Source of the DNA: Panagrolaimus kolymaensis | Taxonomy: Eukaryota; Nematoda; Chromadorea; Rhabditida; Panagrolaimidae | NCBI GenBank assembly: GCA_028622995.1 | Contig: JAJQJQ010000009.1 | Location: 4,960,001 to 5,024,000 of the forward strand | Length of the DNA: 64,000 bases | Direction: 5' to 3' | In this document: one piece after another, positions 12,252 to 22,734 of the stretch | Layout: the number at the start of each line of letters is the position of its first letter | Position numbering within the stretch: position 1 is the first letter of the stretch | Translations under genes and position numbers: made by a program | The notes under the pieces: generated by a model | Told to the model about the DNA's origin: nothing | Database searches by the model: none | What the model saw: the letters and a program-made list of their open reading frames with translations, nothing else

Positions 12252-15200
12252 AGCTGCTAATCCAGCTCCTGAAAAAAAGCGAAAATTAATACTATTAATA
12301 AAACGCGAAAAAGAGCCAAAATATATCCAACAAACACGCAAACATTGCAAAAAATACATATGAAACGTTTTTCAAGCTTTTTTCAAACAACAAAGTATAA
12401 GCAAGAGTGAGACTAATAAGAATGAAAAAAGATGAGATAATTTTGTTGTTGGTGAAGAAATGCATTATAATGCATGCACATAATAAACTAAGAAAGAAGG
12501 AAGAAAAACAACCGCTAATAAAATGAAAAAAGCAACAGCAAAAGCAAAATTAAAAATTGTGTTGATGAGAAAAAAGGGCAATAGGCATAAATTTTAAGAG
12601 AGAAGAAAAAACTCGAGATACAAAAGAAAAAAAGGAGAAAGCATATATGATAATGGTGGTGGCATCCTCGTCAAGAAGGGAATATTATACTATTTGATGT
12701 TTGCGGTTTAACCTCAAAAAAAAGATGGGACATTTAAGGAAAAAAAGTATTGTCTTTCAATCAATCTCTTCATTTCCAGAGGAAACACGATGCATAAAGA
12801 ATTTAAAAAAACTTGCAAGGAAAAAAGCCTGGTGGAAATTTGTAAAAAAAAAAGGCACAACACGCAGGGGAAAGGAATAAAATTTTTGACGTTATTAATT
12901 TTATAGAAAAATTTAATTAAAAAATACGCAAAAAAAGCTGCTGCAAATGAAAAAAGTAACTTCGACGATGGAGGAAGAAAAAAATTTTGAAATCAAAGTT
13001 CAGCAGCAAAGAAAATCAAATGTCTGCGAATCAACGAGCGAGCAAAGATTGTCTTTTCGAGAGACATGAGGACAAGAAACAAAAAATACATTAAAAATAA
13101 AAATTCAGTTTTTTTTACAATTTGGCATCATCCATTTCTGCATTGTTGAATCACCTGGTGAGAGTTAAAAAAAAAGAAAGAGGAAAATGAGAATCTAATA
13201 AATAAATATTTGACAACAAGAAGAACAAGAGCAGCCAAAAATGACTGTGAGGCAACCCGAAAAGAGGAAACGCTCAATTGAGCAACACAAAAGGTTAACC
13301 ATGCACATTTAAAAGATCCAATATAGACGTGAGACGCTTGATGGAATGAAAAGAATAGGGAAGAAGGAAGAGGGAAGCAATTCAAACAAATAAAAAATAG
13401 AAATAAAAGCAAATTTAGACGCACAAAAATAGACCTAAAGTTTCTAAAAATGGAAAAGCAAGCAAAGGCAAAAACATAAAGATTCAATTCAATTTGTAAT
13501 GATAAACTTTTTTTTTTAATTTTAAAACAGAGCAGAAAAAAGGTTAGTCTTCTTTTTTATTCTTTTGTTCTTTGTTTAAATAAAACAAGGAAGAAGAAAA
13601 GCTCACGACAAAGAAGTCATTTTTGTAAAACAAAAAGTGTATCATTTCCGGGAGAGTTAATTATCTTCTTATTACATTTATGTTTTATATATTATATAAT
13701 TGATGTAATTAAAAATTTTAAGACTACTTAAATTTTTAAAAAAAGAATCAAAAAGTAAAATTGAAAATGGGAAAAGAAAAAAAGACACATAAAAGTGCTT
13801 CAAATAAGAATAAAATAAAATAAAAAACATGACCTCGACAACCACCAAACAAACAAGAGAAACAAGTATGTATGTGATAGCTGCTTTAAAAAAAAGCATC
13901 AGCAACAAGTGTTAAACATTATTTTCTGTCGTTTCTCTGGAGTTTTTTTTTAACAAAAAAGAAAAATGAGAAAATGTTTAAAAACAAATGGAAGAAAAAA
14001 ACTAAAATAAAAAAGGGTTTTTTGTTTTGTTTGTTGTTGAAAAAAATAAAATCAATTATCAAAGAAGCAATGAGAGATAAGGGTTTGATGATGGAAGGAA
14101 CAGCATCGAGGAGTGAAAGTATTATATATTATTCCTTTAACATGAATAACACCGAATAAATTAAAAAAAAAACAAGGATAAGCATAGAGATTGTTGTCAA
14201 GTAAAAAAATATAACAACTTTGAAAAGCGTGGCTCCTCTTTTTTTAATGATAAAATAAAAAATACACGCAGCACATCTGTAAAATAATTTAATGACTTTG
14301 AGAAGAAAAAAAATAAAGGAGAAAGTTATAAAGAGACCCCAAAAAAATAACTTAACTTTATAGCAAATGCAATAAAGTGAGACGACGACGACAATCCCAA
14401 GCACGTCCCGTGTGTTAACAGAAGAAGAAGAAAAAAAAGTAAAGAGAAAGTTATGGGCGTCCAGGGTTTCTCTCCTTTCAGCAGCAAGTCATAGGAAAGC
14501 AACGAGAAAGAAAAAAAGAGTGTCAACGCTGGTTGTTGCTGCATCGTCGTCGTCGGTTGAAACTAAAAACAACGGCAGTCAACCAGCCAGCTCTCCCAGA
14601 AATAAAAGAAAGTATGTACGAATGCGGTCAACATAAAAAAAATAGCAAAGCAAGCAAGCGAGTGTGAGTAAGTGCGGGAAAGAAAGGAAGAGAAAGCTTT
14701 ACTTTTTTCTTCTGCTCTCGAAAGCTGACTGGAGGTTGGCAACAGCTAGCTTGAGGAGGAAAATAAAAAGTCTCTTCTGTTCGTCTGTCATGAATTTTTT
14801 TTTTCATCTTCAAAAAAACGAACAAGAAATGGGACTGACTGATAGTGAGTGAAAAGGAGAGTTAGTTTTTTTATTTTTTATTTTGAGAGAAGTCTTCACT
14901 TTTTTTTCTATCTCTTTCATCCAAGAGTAACAAACAACTAACTAACTCTTTTTATTTTTTTCAGGATAAAAAAAGATGAAAATAAAAATGCATCATCAAT
15001 TCAATGCCAATAACAAAGTGCCTCCATTTTTTCTTCTTTTTTATTTTTTATGTTTTATTTTCCTTTGATATTTGGGCTCATTAATAAACATTCAACAAAA
15101 AAAAAAAGAAAAATTCATAAATGAAAGAATCTAGCTTTCTTTAACTCTGAGGTTTTTTTTATTTCGTTTAATATTTTTTATTAAAAAATAAAAGGCAATG

Positions 15201-15485
15201 AATAAAAAAATTTTATCTTTAAAAAAAGCCAAAAAAAAATTTCAGTGTTATTTGTTGTTAACTAATTCTTTTATATAAAAAAATGGAGGAGCTTCTGTTG
15301 TTGAAAAGCAAAACACACAAAAAAAGGATTAAAAAGGAAGAAATTGACGGAAGAAGATTTAACAACCCAAACAAAAGAAAAGAAGGCAAAAAAAGGGAAG
15401 AAAAGAATAAGAAAAATGTTTCAAAAAAAAAGATAGAGGAAATTGCATAGACACATTCTTTTTTTTATTTTGGAGAACTATAGTG

Positions 15486-15588
15486 TCAGGAATGGGAAGC
15501 ATTAGCTTTTTTTGTGGCGACAATAGCGACTCCGCCGCTGCCGATGGTCGCTAGCTTGCCTTTGGCCATATGAGTGCCCGGAAGATGT
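15486..15588 (-). other. GC-rich islet with splice acceptor and 27-aa small ORF
   Basis: On the minus strand a good acceptor (TTTATTTCATATAG) is followed by 19 nt and then an ATG at 15569. It opens MAKGKLATIGSGGVAIVATK and stops at 15486. There is no clear donor after it. It may be a trans-spliced small-protein mRNA, a non-coding exon of mpk-1, or chance. Confidence 0.25.
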
Positions 15589-17009
15589 CTATATGAAATA
15601 AAAAAAAGAAAAAAGAAGGAAGGAAAAGTCTTTTTTGCAATACTAAACTAAACTTAAAACATACTGGATGGAACAACAGAACAACGACGACGAATGTGAA
15701 TGTTTCCTAGCGAGCAAGCAAGTGAGTGACATAAAAAAAGCATGTGAGTCCAGTTTATTTTTTTTCTTCGGTTGTTGAATATTATTTCTTCATTTCAAAA
15801 CGACCTGTTTCGTTGTTTATATGTATGAGATTTTGTATACATATTGCATGATTTTTTTGTTTTTTTTTCTCTCTACTTTAGTTAGACACATTTATTTTCC
15901 ATCTCATCTTTCAAGAGAACCAAAATAAAAATCGAAGTATTGTAAAAAACGGAATATATTATATTTTTATCGCGGCGGCGCACTTTTTATCGCTTTATTT
16001 TTTTCTATCTATCTATCGTGAAAAAAAAACTATAATTTAAAAAGCTTCTTTTGTATTGTTATTTATCATTAATATTTTTTATTATTGCCCTTTGCCTTTT
16101 TTTCTAAAAAGAATATAAAAAAGGAGACTGTTGCTGCTTCTCATAAACAAACAAACTTTATTGTAGTTTTTTAATCTTGAAAAAAAAGAGAACAAAAAAA
16201 CATAATAGCCGCTTTAAATGGTAGTAGTGCACTTTTTACTTTAATAATAAAACGTATTATTATTATTTATTTAATTTTAGAGGAAGGAAGCACGCAAAAA
16301 AAGAAGAAAGAGCAAAAGCTAAAAAAAATATTTAAAAATCTAAAAATATGTAAGGCTTTATTATTACTCTTTCTAAAAAAAAGCGTTTTGTAATAGAGAA
16401 ATTCACGTTAAAAGGGTTTTGCAAAAATCGACACACAAGAAAACTTTCAAACACTGCATTTTTGCGTCTTTTTTTAAGCTCCTTTAAGTAGGTAACAAAA
16501 AATGCAACAAAAAGCAAAAAATACTATGCAAAGAAAAAGAGAAAAACTGTTTATTTTCGAAGAATAATAAGAAGAAAAAAAAGTTATGAGAAATTATTTG
16601 TGTAAAAACTCTGAGTCATCATTATTTTTTCCGTTGCACAAAAAAATATTATACAAAAAAATAAATAAATAAACAAATTTGGTCAGCCAAAAAGCATCCA
16701 TTTGAAAGTAATCTCTCTCTTCTTCTGTCTATTTTTTTTTTTTGAGATAAAAACAGCAAAGGAAAAAATAGGATAGGAACTAATCATACTTTTTTTTATG
16801 GCTCCTTTTTTAGAATAAAATTTTTGTGTGCAAAAACAAAACACATGTTCCTTTTTTTTCATACTATTTTTTGGTGGAAACGAAAATGTATGTAAATCCT
16901 AAATAGGTCAATTTATCTTTCTTTTTATTTTATTGTGAAAATAAAAATTGATTGAAACGCGTTTTTATGTCTAAAGTAAACAAATTTTCATCACTTAAAA
17001 AAATAAAAA

Positions 17010-17123
17010 TCACAAAATAATAGGAAAGTAAAATAGCGAAAGAGAGATGGAGGAAGAGGATGGATACGTGCAACTGCAACAGCAGTCAGTGGCGTAGTAG
17101 TTGTTTGCGGCTGCTGCTGCCAT
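17010..17123 (-). other. Small ORF of 37 aa, possible upstream exon
   Basis: The minus-strand ATG at 17123 opens MAAAAANNYYATDCCCSCTY and stops at 17010. Its base composition differs from the surrounding DNA. It could be a 5' exon far upstream of mpk-1; no splice chain is proven. Confidence 0.2.
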
Positions 17124-17677
17124 TGAGCCGCGGTCTTCTTTTATTATGTTTATTTTTTTATTTTTATTTTTCAGCAGTAGTTTAACTTATTTTTTTTCTA
17201 CCCAATTTTTATTCTTGTTTTTCTTTTGCAATCGACACGAGTTTTTTTTGGTTGGCTATTATGCGGCTTCCAATACTGCGTCTAGAAAAGTTCAAAAATA
17301 ATAAAGATTTAAAATCATCAATCGATTCGCAAATGTCTGCCCTTTTCGATTTTTTTTATTTCCTTATTTATCCGTTTTTTAGAAATAAGAAATTTTTTGC
17401 CGTTTTATTAATTTATTTCTATAAAATAGCATAATAAAATATTGTTCGAAAAAATCCATAAAAAATTCATTGTTTTTAATTTTCAAATTTTTGTTTTTGA
17501 AGCGACAAAGAGCGAGCAGCTGATATCTTTATTAACATTACCAACATTTTTTAGCGATTGGCTGTGTGCTGCAGATTATCTTACTTATTGATCACAAGCA
17601 GCTTTAGAAATAATAAAAGCCGTTATTAAAATTTAAAATTTTATTCAAAAAGATAGTACTGCTCACCAACAAAAACA

Positions 17678-19546
17678 ATGAGTCAACAACAAATGTCATT
17701 GAATTCTGATGAGGTATTTTTTTTTCAAAGTTATTTTTTATACTCGAAAAAATAAAAGTTATTTAAGGCTTTAAACAACTTCAAAAGCATGTTCCCTGGA
17801 GTGCCAGATGATATAATTACAGAAATATTGAGAAGGAATAATGGAGATGTAGAAAAAATTGTTAATGAACTTTTGGCATTTTCTTCAAACCCAGTAAGTT
17901 TCATTTTTTTTACTCTTTTAACTCCAAATAAATAATGAAAAAAGTAAAGTATAAAAAAGTGCTCTTTTGAGTGGATTAGTCATAGCTTTTTTGTTCTCAT
18001 TTTTTATTCATAGACTATAAGATTTCGCAATTGCAAGCATCAAAACAAAAAAATAAAAGGGGCAAAGTTTTTATGATACAATAATTTTTTAGACTTCTTC
18101 TGGAGCTTCAAGTAGCAGCGCAAGAAATTCAGATTATTTCTTTTTGGAACCTCCTCCACCTTATTCTGAAGTTATTAAAAAACATGAAGCTACTACTATG
18201 GCCCAACCATCGTCATCGTCATCCTCGTTATCTCAAATGGAACCTACGAAAACTTCCAATCCATTTTCAAGTAGCTCTACTTCCACGAAACCAACCACAA
18301 CAACATCATCGGTGCAAGATGAGTAAGTCACAAAAAATAACAAAAACCCAAAAAAAGATTTAAACTTAAAATAATTTTATAGAACATTTGATGATGAAAA
18401 AATAGCTGCTATGATACAAAATGAAGAATTTTTAAATTATTTAAAATCAAATTCAACTTTTATGAGAGAAGTTTATGGAACATCGAGTATGCCAAATTCA
18501 AATCCTTCTTCTTATAATCGGTCCGCCTCTCGAACTTCTGCCATTTCCTCATCCTCCCGCCCTTCATCGTACTCAAGCAGCAGTCATGCATTGAGACCAC
18601 ATCGAAGTGATACATATTTACCTTTAACCCCAAACGGCCCAATTGTGGAATATGCGGCTACAAGTTCAATTCCTAATGGACCCCTTGTTGGTATGTAATA
18701 ATTTTTAATAAATGTTTTTACTTCCAAGAAACACGAAAATGGAAATTTTTTTTAAAGCTAATATTTAAAAAATGTGTTTGTTTTTAGATTTTAATTATAA
18801 TGATTCAACTATTTGGTCGAAACGAATTAAATCCAAATTGCCAGGTAGCAACAAAAAATCGACGGATTTGGTTTATTCAGGTTTGCAAAAAAAATTCCTT
18901 GCAGAAATAAATAAAAATAATTAATGGAAAATATTTATAGATTCTTGTAATTCCACTGCTGTTGAACCATATTATTCGCAATCAGATTTTTCTTCAAAAT
19001 TAAGAACAATGAGCAGAGGTAAAATATAGCAACATGAGAAAATTTAATAATGTTTTTCTTTAGCCTCAAAACTTATGTTTTTAACATTGGCAAGAAAATT
19101 TTCGATGCGACCATCAATGAAATTACTCCCTGATTATGAAACAAGCGGCAGTAGTACTAGTGATCGAAGTTCACGAAGAGCTTTTCAAGTATGCTTTTCA
19201 TCAACAAAAAAAAAATTAATTAAAAATTAAATCCTTTCAGTGATTTTAAAATCCTAAGCTTTCTGAAAGTGGTGCTGCTAAAATTTAAAGCCAATGAATC
19301 AAAAATCCATTTATATTGCCATGTTTTTTGCAATTTTAATTCACAAAATTGCAACAACAAAAATTATATTTTCTGTAAAAATCTTCCTTCCTTGGTTTTT
19401 TTAAATAAATAAAATGATGAATAAAAGTTAATCATTTCTTTTCTTTTTTTTTGTTTTCTCTATTTTCGATTTAATTCTAGCAAGGTCTGATGGATCATAA
19501 ATTAGCAAGAGATATGATGAAAAATAGATTAGTTTATACATCGTAA
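17678..19546 (+). CDS. CUEDC1: CUE domain-containing protein (CUEDC1-like)
   Basis: Eight exons join in frame: 17678-17713, 17768-17893, 18093-18322, 18383-18690, 18788-18880, 18941-19018, 19064-19188 and 19481-19546, giving 353 aa. Residues about 13-52 form a CUE ubiquitin-binding domain, with NNFKSMFPGVPDDIITEIL carrying the MFP motif and NELLAF the terminal LL. A proline motif LEPPPPYSE (PPxY, a possible WW-domain ligand) follows. Long Ser/Thr-rich stretches flank an acidic helix (DDEKIAAMIQNEEFLNYL), as in CUEDC1. The C-terminus is basic. The known role is binding ubiquitin or ubiquitylated partners, with PPxY suggesting Nedd4-type ligases; the latter is inference. A 98-bp gap separates it from the next gene. 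Confidence 0.85.
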
Positions 19547-19644
19547 AAAAAGTTCAAGGATAAATATATTCATATGTAATAATCGTTCACTAGAATCAAA
19601 AAATAGATTTATTTTCTTCTTTTGCATTATTAGTTTGTAGAAAA

Positions 19645-20496
19645 ATGATATTAGTTTTGTTTATTTTTTCTTTAATATTTTTTCAACCATGTTTTTGTCA
19701 TCAAAATTGTTATCGATTTTGTAGAGTTTATTTATATCCAAATGATATTCTTGATTTACATACAGAATTTTGTTCTCATGTTATTTTGGATGCACATGGA
19801 GAAAATATGGATGTAAGGCAACTTTTTTTATTCTAAATTTTTGAAAAAAAAATTTTTTTAAACTTAATAAAAAGAAAAATTTAGTTGGGTATTGGATTAC
19901 TTGAAGAAACGTTTATGAAATTAAAAAAATCAAATATTCTTCCGTCGAAAGTTAAAATAATGGCCGAACTTAAAGACGATCCTTATTTGACTTCTTCAAA
20001 TCAAAGTATTGATGAAAGTTTAATGAAAATTCTTGAAAAATTTGATGGGTATCATTTTCATTGGACAGATGGCACTTTTACCTTACGATCGAGGGTTTTT
20101 GAAAATCAACCAATGAAAATAGTAAATTTTAATGTGCAAAGACTTCGAAAAAAATTTCCAAATAAAATTATTTCTGTTGCTGTTGGAATTGGAAATACTT
20201 TAAATGGATTTTTTGATTTTAACGTTTTTCAAAAAATTGTTGATTTTGTTTCGTTGGAATCTAAAGCATATTTATCTGTTTTACATAGCCCTAACTTTTT
20301 GGCCTCTATTTTAAGAAAGAATGCTCCATGGATTTCCTCCTATCCAAAAGAAAAATTAACTTTGGTAAAAATTATTTTATTTTAATTTTTTCTTCGTAAA
20401 ACAATATTTTTTAAGGATTATTTGGCTCACCTTTGGATATCAAATGGATTTACCAAAGAGAAGTTATATATCAAAATGCAAGAATCTAATAGATGA
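19645..20496 (+). CDS. Secreted chitinase-like GH18 protein, catalytic motif lost, C-terminally short
   Basis: Three exons, 19645-19812, 19885-20364 and 20416-20496, give 242 aa. There is a signal peptide (MILVLFIFSLIFFQPCFC), then the GH18 barrel start (CYRFCRVYLYPNDI, FCSHVILDA). The position of the GH18 catalytic DxxDxDxE motif reads FDGYHFHWTDG, so two aspartates and the catalytic glutamate are replaced. It cannot act as a chitinase by the usual mechanism. C. elegans has a family of such chitinase-like (chil) proteins. Other expected segments are IISVAVG and GFTKEKLYIKM, where active members continue GIPxYG. A stop follows at once, so the barrel is incomplete. A matching C-terminal GH18 segment is at 22457-22734. 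Confidence 0.75.
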
Positions 20497-20595
20497 AAAT
20501 TGACCGTGAAACAAAAGATATTTTAGAAGTAACATGTTTTGATGTTCAACTTTTATTGAATTCGTAAAAGAACAATGAAAAATATAAAGTATAAT

Positions 20596-21201
20596 TTATT
20601 CTTCAAACATTAAAGAAAAACTGACACATACAATTGCAAATAAAAAGAATATAAATGAAAAGATCAATCCATTTGTAGGGAAAGATTGAATACAGCTATA
20701 CCAGAACCAAAGAAGTTTGAATAAATAGCCGACTTGTAATGCAATAAAGAGTATAATCCACTTTCGAGAAATATTTGGTTGAAAAGTAGGAAATGATGTA
20801 AAAGACAGGAACACAACAGAAGAACCCACAAGAAGAATCACCAATAATTTCATCGAAACTGGAACTAAAATAAAAAGATATAAAAAAAAGCTAAAACTAA
20901 TTAACTTACCATTTTCGTTAGTCCATTTTGAAACTTGATCAAGCATAAAAATTGAGAAATGTATAACAAATGCCGAAGTTACAGATAAAACAAAAGCAAA
21001 ACAAAGGCTAATAACCCTAGGTTTTCGACTTGAATGCCATATAACGAATATTTCGAGTTGTTCCCACAGATTCCAAAGTGCATAGTATATCGATGTTGTT
21101 AAGCAGGATACAGTAAAAATTAACACCACTTGCACTTTATAAACTTCAAGCATATTATAATTGTTCGATCCATTACGACGACTAAAGCAACTTGTTGTAT
21201 C
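20596..21201 (-). CDS. Multi-pass membrane protein, unknown family
   Basis: Two exons are clear: 21201-20910 and 20864-20596. From the ATG at 21153 they encode about 170 aa. The exon is also open upstream (SCFSRRNGSNNYNMLEVYK) to a TTATTCAG acceptor at 21202. More 5' coding sequence is therefore likely within 21205-21440, but I could not settle its joins. Five or so hydrophobic helices are seen, such as LCFAFVLSVTSAFVIHFSIF and LLVILLVGSSVVFLSF. No family recognised. It lies tail to tail with the GH18 fragment, 99 bp away. Confidence 0.6.
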   Translation of the reverse strand, partial: DTTSCFSRRNGSNNYNMLEVYKVQVVLIFTVSCLTTSIYYALWNLWEQLEIFVIWHSSRKPRVISLCFAFVLSVTSAFVIHFSIFMLDQVSKWTNENGKLISFSFFLYLFILVPVSMKLLVILLVGSSVVFLSFTSFPTFQPNISRKWIILFIALQVGYLFKLLWFWYSCIQSFPTNGLIFSFIFFLFAIVCVSFSLMFEE

Positions 21202-21644
21202 CTGAATAATAAATTATAAAAAATAACCAAGACAATGTTAGCGGTATATTCACCGATGTCTTCTAATAGAGTGGCATTTTTGGAGGTAATAAGTAGCCAT
21301 TGTGTTACCTTTGCGTGACACTCTTTTTGCAAAAACAATAAACGTTGAATCAATTTTTTGATTGACTGAAAGGCGAGAATAATGCATACTTTAAAAATGC
21401 TGATTTTTGTTCTTCCAAAAAAACAAATGACTACCAAGTGACAACTCTTTTTAAGCCTAAATAAAAAGAATGCAAAAAATCAAAAGACCTGAAAAATTTA
21501 TTTACTGACAATTCTGATTTGATGATTGAAGTTTGTGAATCGATTGGCTTGATGACTTTTAATTTTTCGACTTTTTTTCAATGCCTTCGTCCATTTTTTT
21601 GTTTTAAAGTGTTTTTAGTATAAAAAAGGAAAATATCCGTTCAG

Positions 21645-21730
21645 AAAAAAAGAAGGACTAACTAAACGAACGAACTCCGTCTTCGATGACGACGATGTTC
21701 ACTCAGTAGATTTTGATTGGTTTGATAGAG
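21645..21730 (+). other. Possible cryptic GH18-like exon (VDFDW)
   Basis: Between a TTCAG acceptor and a GTAAAA donor the open frame ends VHSVDFDWFDR, recalling the GH18 motif DGxDxDWE. Its phase fits the exon at 22457. The upstream residues do not look like GH18, so this may be chance. Confidence 0.22.
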
Positions 21731-21861
21731 GTAAAACAAAACAAGTGTTTTTGAATGTTAATTTTACTATTAACTATGAATGAAAATTTTGCTGTCGGTG
21801 TTTTGAACTTTGAAAGCAAATACTTTATTTTTTTTATTAAAACAAAAAAACTACAAAAATT

Positions 21862-22386
21862 TTAATAATTATGGTAAATTGTGTCACCTTTGATGCTAGC
21901 AGAAAAATCAAAGATGAATCCTCGATGAATTTGAATTTTTTTGGTTAAAATTGTTTCTTTAGGCGAAACTTGTTTAACTTTCATTGTTCGATCATTTTGT
22001 GCAATATCGATGAACTAAAAATAAATTAAATTAGAAAAAAAAGCTAAAAAAAATTAGTTATATTCCATTGAATATTTTTATCCGCGACGGATGCTAATTA
22101 TTTAAAGCAAGGACTTACATCATTGAGATCAGAAATATCAATTTCTCCAATGAACTGAATTTTTCCTTTAACTTTTCCTGGGATACAGTGAAAATTCCAA
22201 AGGTGCATTAATTCTATTCTATTGCACAACATCCTTGTATCGTTTGAATATTCAGAAAACGCAATATTTACATCCAAAAATTCGTGATTCATGAAATGTT
22301 TTCCAATGTAACTAATTAAGCGATCAATGCATTCAAAACTATCATTTGAACGAATTAAAAGTTTTTGAATATTCTCAAAGGATAAA
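21862..22386 (-). pseudogene. 3' part of an unrecognised gene, apparently lacking its 5' exons
   Basis: Exons 22386-22119 and 22014-21862 join in phase through strong signals (GTAAGT; TTTTTAG). They encode about 140 aa, including FENIQKLLIRSNDSFECIDR and LMHLWNFHCIPGKVKGKI, and stop at 21862. The first exon begins with a splice acceptor, so coding sequence should exist upstream. There, however, the plus strand is occupied by the GH18-like exon, and no good minus-strand donor is seen. The gene may be truncated by rearrangement, or its 5' exons may lie beyond. No domain recognised. Confidence 0.5.
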
Positions 22387-22456
22387 CTAAAAAATGATTT
22401 TAAAAAAAATAAGTGAAAGATAACCCGAACTGGTCCTTTTTATATTCATTTTCAGA

Positions 22457-22734
22457 GAAATATTTAAAATTAAAATCATTTAGAATAAGTTCGAAAACTT
22501 TTGGAGGGATTACAACTTCTTATCTGAAGGATTTAATATTGAATTTCATGAGAGATGGGGCTCCTCCGGAACTTTATCATATTCGTTATGAAACAAAAGA
22601 AATAATGGATTATAAAATTAAATTGGCTTTGAAACATGGATTTGGTGGAATTGCTTTGGATTCCATTAATGACGACGATATTGATGGAATTTGTGGAAAA
22701 TCAATATTGGAAAGTCTAGAAAAGTTCAAATAAA
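22457..22734 (+). pseudogene. C-terminal exon of a chitinase-like GH18 protein, detached
   Basis: After a good ATTTTCAG acceptor the frame reads KTFGGITTSYLKDLIL, YETKEIMDYKIKLALKHGFG and GIALDSINDDDIDGICG. This is the typical end of the GH18 barrel (YE...K...A...GLGG...WSxDxDD..G.CG). It supplies what the gene at 19645-20496 lacks. The two are separated by 2 kb containing two minus-strand genes, and the upstream part already ends in a stop. Either this is a broken gene, the 3' exon of a second GH18 copy, or a large intron with a stop I cannot explain. Confidence 0.6.

Larger units (their letters stand above)
12271..17677. other. Gene-poor region between mpk-1 and the CUE-domain gene
   Basis: About 5.4 kb with extreme A/T homopolymer content and no recognised protein domain. 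It probably includes the promoter and 5' non-coding exons or introns of mpk-1 (-) and the promoter of the CUE gene (+). Two short GC-richer islands on the minus strand hold small reading frames (15486-15588 and 17010-17123). Another denser patch near 14370-14830 is open on both strands but has no splice structure I trust. Confidence 0.5.

Noticed and set aside
14370..14830. Short genes on both strands (74 aa and similar)
   Set aside because: Frames are low-complexity Lys/Ser or Phe/Leu mirror images of each other, without splice or domain support.
17101..17434. Plus-strand small proteins
   Set aside because: Phe-rich translations of T-runs; probably non-coding.
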